A DNA stretch of 10,152 nt from Methylomonas sp. (lineage in GTDB: Bacteria > Pseudomonadota > Gammaproteobacteria > Methylococcales > Methylomonadaceae). Below, in pieces: positions 6,674 to 10,152 of the stretch. A model generated the notes under the pieces. That model had not been told where the DNA came from. It saw only the letters and a list, made by a program, of their open reading frames with translations, and searched no databases. The DNA lies in assembly GCA_026989715.1 (NCBI GenBank), contig JALSIU010000311.1, positions 1 through 10,152 on the forward strand, given 5' to 3'. The position numbers and the translations under genes are program-made. The first letter of the stretch is position 1, and the number at the start of each line of letters is the position of its first letter.

Positions 6674-8005
6674 TTAATCGCTACCCTTTTTTGAAATCAC
6701 ATAAGTTTCCGCATGCACATCATCGGGAACTTTAATGACCGGTGGAAATGCATTAAATTGTCGCCATAATTCAAACCCCATAGATACCGTTTCTAGCATG
6801 ACCCAGCCGTTGGCGCGAGTACCGGGGCGCAGATAGGGGTATTTAGGCCAAGGTTCATCAAGGCCGGCTTTGATGCGCTCTTTATCGGGAATGACTAGAA
6901 TTCGGTATAAGCCATGTCCATTATCAACTGAATCTATCACGGCAACTCGGCCTCCAAAGGTGCCTACGGCAATGGCGGGCCAACCGGAAAATTGTAAAGC
7001 GGGCCAGCCGGAAAATTGCAAACGTACTTGACGATCCGGTGACAATAGCGGTGCATCATGGTCTTTTATGTAAAGTTCAACGACTTGATCGGTGGCTGTG
7101 GGAACGATAATGGCTAATTCGGCACTGCTTTTGACGGTTTCGCCTTTGCCATACTCGAGTATCCTGACCACTTTACCATCGACAGGCGCACGGATTTTTC
7201 GTTGTTCCACACGGGATTGGTAATTGGCGATTTCAATTTCTAGAGCCAGAATATCATGCTCAATCTGTGCAATATTTTCACTGAGTTTTGCCAATTTTAC
7301 TTCAACTGCCTGAATGCGGGCTTGCGCAGTAGCTTCTATTTCACCTTGTCCAAGATGAGCAATTTGCGTTTGTCGTTTAGCAACCTCTAGTTCTGCTTCC
7401 ACTTGCGCGCGATTCATCTCAGCAAGCTCTAAGTCGCGTTTGGAGCGTAGCCCTTTGTTGTATAAATCCTGATTACGTGAATAGTTTTGTTGTGCCGTAA
7501 TCCATGACTGTTTTGCAGCTTCATATTGGTGGTCTGCTTGTTCAACCTTGACGGTTGCTGCAGGTATTGCGAAACTTGCAAGCCGTTTCTGGGTTGCGAG
7601 TTGTTTTTCCAGTGCGTGTGTTTGCGCAATTAATGCTGCTTTTTTTGCCAATCGGGTTTGCTGCTGAGCTTTTAATCTTTGCAAGAGGCGTGGGTCTAAG
7701 TATTTAGGATCAACTTCAATCAATTCCATTAAAATATCGCCCGTTTTGACGCGCTCACCTTCATGTACTAACCAGTGATTTAAACGAGCGTTAATGGGTG
7801 CATTAACCGTCTGTGGCCTTTCGTTAGGCGATAGTAGCGTGATTTGCCCATGTCCCGGAATAGATTGTTGCCACGGCACAAAAATAAGGCACAGTAAGAT
7901 GATTAACATGATGATGGCCAATACCCTGCCCAATGTAATAATACTCGCTGAGGGCTGAACCATTTGTAGTGACTGATATTGCTCTGTTTGCTCGCCTTTG
8001 TTCAT
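6674..8005 (-). CDS. HlyD-family periplasmic adaptor (membrane fusion protein)
   Basis: This 443-residue adaptor would join the ABC exporter to the TolC-type channel. A short cytoplasmic N-terminus is followed by one membrane anchor (about 24-45). Two lipoyl half-motifs frame the hairpin: about 66-97, with the HEGERVKTGDILMEL pattern, and about 271-301, with APVDGKVVRI and GKGETV. The intervening 170 residues are Ala/Gln/Glu/Lys-rich heptad-like coiled coil, long enough for a type I secretion-like adaptor. A beta-barrel domain follows (VVELYIKDHDAPLL, QVRLQF). At residues 329-344 the octapeptide LQFSGWPA occurs twice in tandem. The C-terminal PYLRPGTRANGWVML segment resembles the membrane-proximal part of the family. 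The start codon shares ATGA with the stop of the ABC gene, indicating translational coupling. The family call is firm; whether the substrate is a peptide, protein or small molecule cannot be seen. Confidence 0.93.
   Translation of the reverse strand: MNKGEQTEQYQSLQMVQPSASIITLGRVLAIIMLIILLCLIFVPWQQSIPGHGQITLLSPNERPQTVNAPINARLNHWLVHEGERVKTGDILMELIEVDPKYLDPRLLQRLKAQQQTRLAKKAALIAQTHALEKQLATQKRLASFAIPAATVKVEQADHQYEAAKQSWITAQQNYSRNQDLYNKGLRSKRDLELAEMNRAQVEAELEVAKRQTQIAHLGQGEIEATAQARIQAVEVKLAKLSENIAQIEHDILALEIEIANYQSRVEQRKIRAPVDGKVVRILEYGKGETVKSSAELAIIVPTATDQVVELYIKDHDAPLLSPDRQVRLQFSGWPALQFSGWPAIAVGTFGGRVAVIDSVDNGHGLYRILVIPDKERIKAGLDEPWPKYPYLRPGTRANGWVMLETVSMGFELWRQFNAFPPVIKVPDDVHAETYVISKKGSD
6975..7018 (-). 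repeat. Tandem 24-bp repeat inside the adaptor gene
   Basis: Two 20-base segments (6975-6994 and 6999-7018) differ at a single position and are spaced by 24 bases, exactly eight codons. Both encode LQFSGWPA, giving that octapeptide twice in a row in the beta-barrel region of the HlyD-type protein. The frame is kept. It could be a recent slippage or an old family feature. Confidence 0.85.
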
Positions 8006-9771
8006 TGCTTTTCCTTAGCCGATAATGCGGATGTATTGAGGCGTTGTGCCAATTCGGGGAATAAATCAGCAAACAGGCTATTAGGTTGGCTCAAAAGCGT
8101 TTGGGGGGTGCCGCTTTCGGCAATTTTTCCTTGGTGTAATACATGGATGACTTCAGAGCGCATTACAATGCTTGGGTCATGTGAAATGTCTAAAACTGTC
8201 CAAGGTAGGGCAGGGTTCAGCAGATTGCTTAGGATTTTTAATTTCGTTTTTTCATCTATACCAAAAAATACATCGTCGAGAATTAGTAATTTGGGGCTTT
8301 TGACAATTGCTCTAGCAATTAGGATACGTAAGCGTTCGCCTATGGAAATATTTAAGCCTTCACTAATAAGCTGGGTTTGTATGCCGTCCGGTAGTGTCAG
8401 CAGTGTTTTATCCAAGTTTGCCAGTTCAATGGCACGGTGCAATTTACTGCGTTCGATTTTGCCTCTGCCCATTAAGATATTATCTTCAATCGTGCCTTCA
8501 AAAATTTCATTATTGCCGGAGACCAGGGCTATATTTTGTCTGAGACTGCTTAAATTGACTTCGCGTAAATCATAATCATTAAATTGAATGCGTCCGTGTG
8601 CAGGTTTTTGTAAGCCCGCTAATAGGTAGGCTAGCGTGGTTTTGCCGCAACCGCTTTCTCCCACCAGGCTGACACGCTGACCTGCTTTAATGTGTAGATC
8701 TAAAGAGGATAAAATAGGAACCTGAGGGTAATATGAGAAGCTTAGTTGCTTGCAATCTATGCAGGCTCCACTCTTGGTTGTGGCTAATTCAACGCCGGCC
8801 ATGTGCTCAGCCGGCAGGTCTGTGATAGACCCCACTTTCACTAATGAAGTGAGTAGGTCATAATAATCATCAATACTGCCGGCCAGTTTTTCAATCGCCG
8901 CCAGCATAATCATCATCACCAGTTCGGCAGCAACCAGTTGGCCGAGTGTGAGTTGACCTTCTATCACTAACCAGCCACCTGAAGCGAGGACACCTGTCAT
9001 GGCAATGGTTTGCAATAGGTGACTGCTAAAAACTTGTTTGACCACAATGGAGAAATGTTGCCGCCGTGCATTAATATAGCCTACGACTTCTTGGTCGAGG
9101 CGGTTGACGAAGTAATCAGGGGAGGCATTCATTTTCAGGCTGATATGGCAACGCCCCAGTTCTTCCAGCCAGCCGGCTAAGCGGTATTTTCTACTGGATT
9201 CTTTGATGCTAGTGTCAACGCCATTAATTCCTAGCCAAGAAATTAATAAGGCGCCGAGCAAGAACATAAGATCGAAACCAAATAAAAATGGGCTATAAAT
9301 ACCCATTAAGATGAGCCCGACAAGTATTTGTAATACAGCGGTTGGCACAACTGTGAGCAGCTTTGCCCACGTTTTTTGCAATGTGACGGTATCAAAAAAA
9401 CGATTGGCCATTTCCGGTGCATAGTTTTTCTGCAAGGCGGCATGTTCTATACGCGGTAAGTGGTCGGCTAGGCGCAATGCGATACGTGCAAAAATTCTTT
9501 GTTGCAGGCGTTCGATAATTGTATTTTGAATCAGTTTAAGTATGCTGATTAATAGTAAAACCAGAAATACCAGCATGGATAGTACGACTAATGGTTGTAC
9601 TAAAACACCTGCTGCAATGGTATTGATAAGAGCTTGGGCACTGAGTGGCACGGCAAGATAAAGTACGCCGGAAATAATGTTATAACCTACCAGTGTGAGT
9701 AAATCGGCGCGATCTTCGCGTATAAGATTGAGTAGGCGTTCTAAAGGTGTTGGTTTGGTTGGTGGTTGCAT
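8002..9771 (-). CDS. ABC exporter, fused membrane and ATPase domains, divergent NBD motifs
   Basis: This 589-residue half-transporter has a transmembrane domain (about 25-310, hydrophobic helices at about 25-50, 58-80, 140-185 and 250-293) and an ATP-binding domain (about 335-570). Walker A is GESGCGKTT (371-379), Walker B LLILD (495-499), and the switch His is His531. Three positions are unusual. The Q-loop position reads VSGNNEIF, with Gly419 where Gln is normal. The signature LSGGQ reads ISIGE (475-479). The residue after the Walker B Asp is Asp500 rather than the catalytic Glu. No N-terminal C39 peptidase or C39-like domain is present, so no leader cleavage is expected. It is the first gene of the operon with HlyD and TolC partners, consistent with type I-like export. 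No Shine-Dalgarno is evident before the ATG. The altered residues may be family-typical or mean slow or regulated ATP hydrolysis; Walker A, Walker B Asp and the His argue for retained ATP use. Confidence 0.92.
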   Translation of the reverse strand: MQPPTKPTPLERLLNLIREDRADLLTLVGYNIISGVLYLAVPLSAQALINTIAAGVLVQPLVVLSMLVFLVLLLISILKLIQNTIIERLQQRIFARIALRLADHLPRIEHAALQKNYAPEMANRFFDTVTLQKTWAKLLTVVPTAVLQILVGLILMGIYSPFLFGFDLMFLLGALLISWLGINGVDTSIKESSRKYRLAGWLEELGRCHISLKMNASPDYFVNRLDQEVVGYINARRQHFSIVVKQVFSSHLLQTIAMTGVLASGGWLVIEGQLTLGQLVAAELVMMIMLAAIEKLAGSIDDYYDLLTSLVKVGSITDLPAEHMAGVELATTKSGACIDCKQLSFSYYPQVPILSSLDLHIKAGQRVSLVGESGCGKTTLAYLLAGLQKPAHGRIQFNDYDLREVNLSSLRQNIALVSGNNEIFEGTIEDNILMGRGKIERSKLHRAIELANLDKTLLTLPDGIQTQLISEGLNISIGERLRILIARAIVKSPKLLILDDVFFGIDEKTKLKILSNLLNPALPWTVLDISHDPSIVMRSEVIHVLHQGKIAESGTPQTLLSQPNSLFADLFPELAQRLNTSALSAKEKQ

Positions 9772-9891
9772 AGCAATATTTAAGGTGAAGGGGCTGTGTT
9801 CTTAATGCTTGATCGTTTCTCTTGGTTTTTGTTTTAGAATACCAAAAAATTTAGGAAAAAGAACGTCGTAAAAATTATGAAAAGGATTTAT

Positions 9892-9920
9892 TTTGTATTG
9901 ACGCTATAGGCATTGCTCAA
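9892..9920 (-). promoter_or_regulatory. Candidate promoter of the ABC-HlyD-TolC operon
   Basis: TTGAGC (9915-9920) and TACAAA (9892-9897) on the minus strand, separated by 17 bases, each match the sigma70 consensus at 4 of 6 positions. Transcription would begin about 115 bases before the ABC start codon. The ideal spacing and lack of a better candidate in the gap support it; the modest box scores leave it uncertain. Confidence 0.4.
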
Positions 9921-9975
9921 ACTTGATTCGCATAAGACGCCTATGATGAGTGGTGAGGAGGGGAGTGAAGCATTT

Positions 9976-10000
9976 AAGCAGGCGGTTTGCCTGCTTTTTT
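9976..10000. terminator. Strong hairpin terminator between minus-strand units
   Basis: AAGCAGGC (9976-9983) and GCCTGCTT (9989-9996) form a perfect 8-bp GC-rich stem with a GGTTT loop, followed on the plus strand by six T (9995-10000). It lies 11 bases beyond the stop of the minus-strand partial gene at 10011. On that strand the stem is followed by TTAAATGC, a poorer U-tract. It probably acts in both directions, ending the partial gene and insulating the export operon. Confidence 0.75.
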
Positions 10001-10010
10001 ATCTATGAGT

Positions 10011-10152
10011 TTAATCGTCTGAACGAAATAACCCCGTAATCATTTCATATAAGGTTTTCTTTAAATCTCTTTTAGGGACATCTACCGTCATTTCTTTGGG
10101 TGCTGCGGGGGCGGGGTTGGCTTCGGGGGCTAAATCGCCATTAATACGAATT
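10011..10152 (-). CDS. C-terminal tail of an unrecognised protein (5' partial)
   Basis: On the minus strand a frame stays open from the window edge to a TAA at 10011-10013, giving the last 46 residues of a protein. The tail has a Pro/Ala-rich linker (PEANPAPAAPKE) followed by a short amphipathic, Lys/Arg-rich stretch ending LFRSDD. It is taken as a gene because codon use looks natural, the stop is closely followed by a good hairpin terminator, and the orientation matches the next operon. The composition suggests a flexible linker before a terminal helix, but no family can be named. The start and most of the protein lie outside the window. Confidence 0.65.
   Translation of the reverse strand, partial: IRINGDLAPEANPAPAAPKEMTVDVPKRDLKKTLYEMITGLFRSDD

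Noticed and set aside
7979..8575. Long plus-strand open frame of 198 codons opposite the ABC gene
   Set aside because: It lies antisense to the well-supported ATPase domain and shows no recognisable domain; it is a shadow of the coding strand.
9943..10008. Small plus-strand frame of about 21 codons ahead of the operon
   Set aside because: It runs straight through the terminator hairpin and its T-tract and has no convincing ribosome-binding site or recognisable sequence.

Overview
The window looks like chromosomal DNA from a Gram-negative bacterium, most likely a moderately AT-rich gammaproteobacterium. The evidence is an inner-membrane/periplasmic/outer-membrane export set (ABC, HlyD and TolC types), Sec signal peptides, an SBP_bac_3 domain, and E. 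coli-like -35/-10 and Shine-Dalgarno sequences. The species cannot be fixed from the sequence. No tRNA, rRNA, CRISPR array, transposase or integrase was seen.

Layout. (i) Bases 1-912, plus strand: the 3' end of a membrane protein cut by the window edge, with one transmembrane helix followed by a periplasmic family-3 solute-binding domain. (ii) Bases 913-1118: a regulatory gap with nested inverted repeats. (iii) Bases 1119-2117, plus strand: a 332-residue protein of unknown family with a long Gly/Ala/Val-rich hydrophobic stretch. (iv) Bases 2125-2158: a hairpin between convergent genes. (v) Bases 2167-4843, minus strand: two overlapping genes for exported proteins. The upstream one is a 594-residue beta-rich protein with two fibronectin-III-like repeats. 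The downstream one has the His...Asn-Cys signature of a permuted NlpC/P60 (LRAT-like) cysteine hydrolase. (vi) Bases 4855-5240: an AT-rich gap with a good sigma70-like promoter for that pair. (vii) Bases 5241-9771, minus strand: a compact ABC transporter - HlyD adaptor - TolC operon with a 4-bp overlap and a 2-bp gap. (viii) Bases 9772-10010: the operon promoter and a strong hairpin terminator. (ix) Bases 10011-10152, minus strand: the C-terminal tail of an unrecognised protein.

How it fits together. The three export genes should form one type I-like trans-envelope machine: a half-size ABC exporter without an N-terminal peptidase domain, a long-hairpin adaptor and an outer-membrane channel. 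Its nucleotide-binding domain departs from consensus at the Q-loop, the signature motif and the catalytic carboxylate. No RTX-type or double-glycine substrate is visible, so the cargo is unknown. The beta-rich protein and putative hydrolase carry their own Sec-type signals, so they are probably not cargo. Their overlap suggests that they act together outside the cytoplasm.

The least explained items are the putative hydrolase with its beta-rich partner, the 332-residue orphan, and the divergent NBD motifs.
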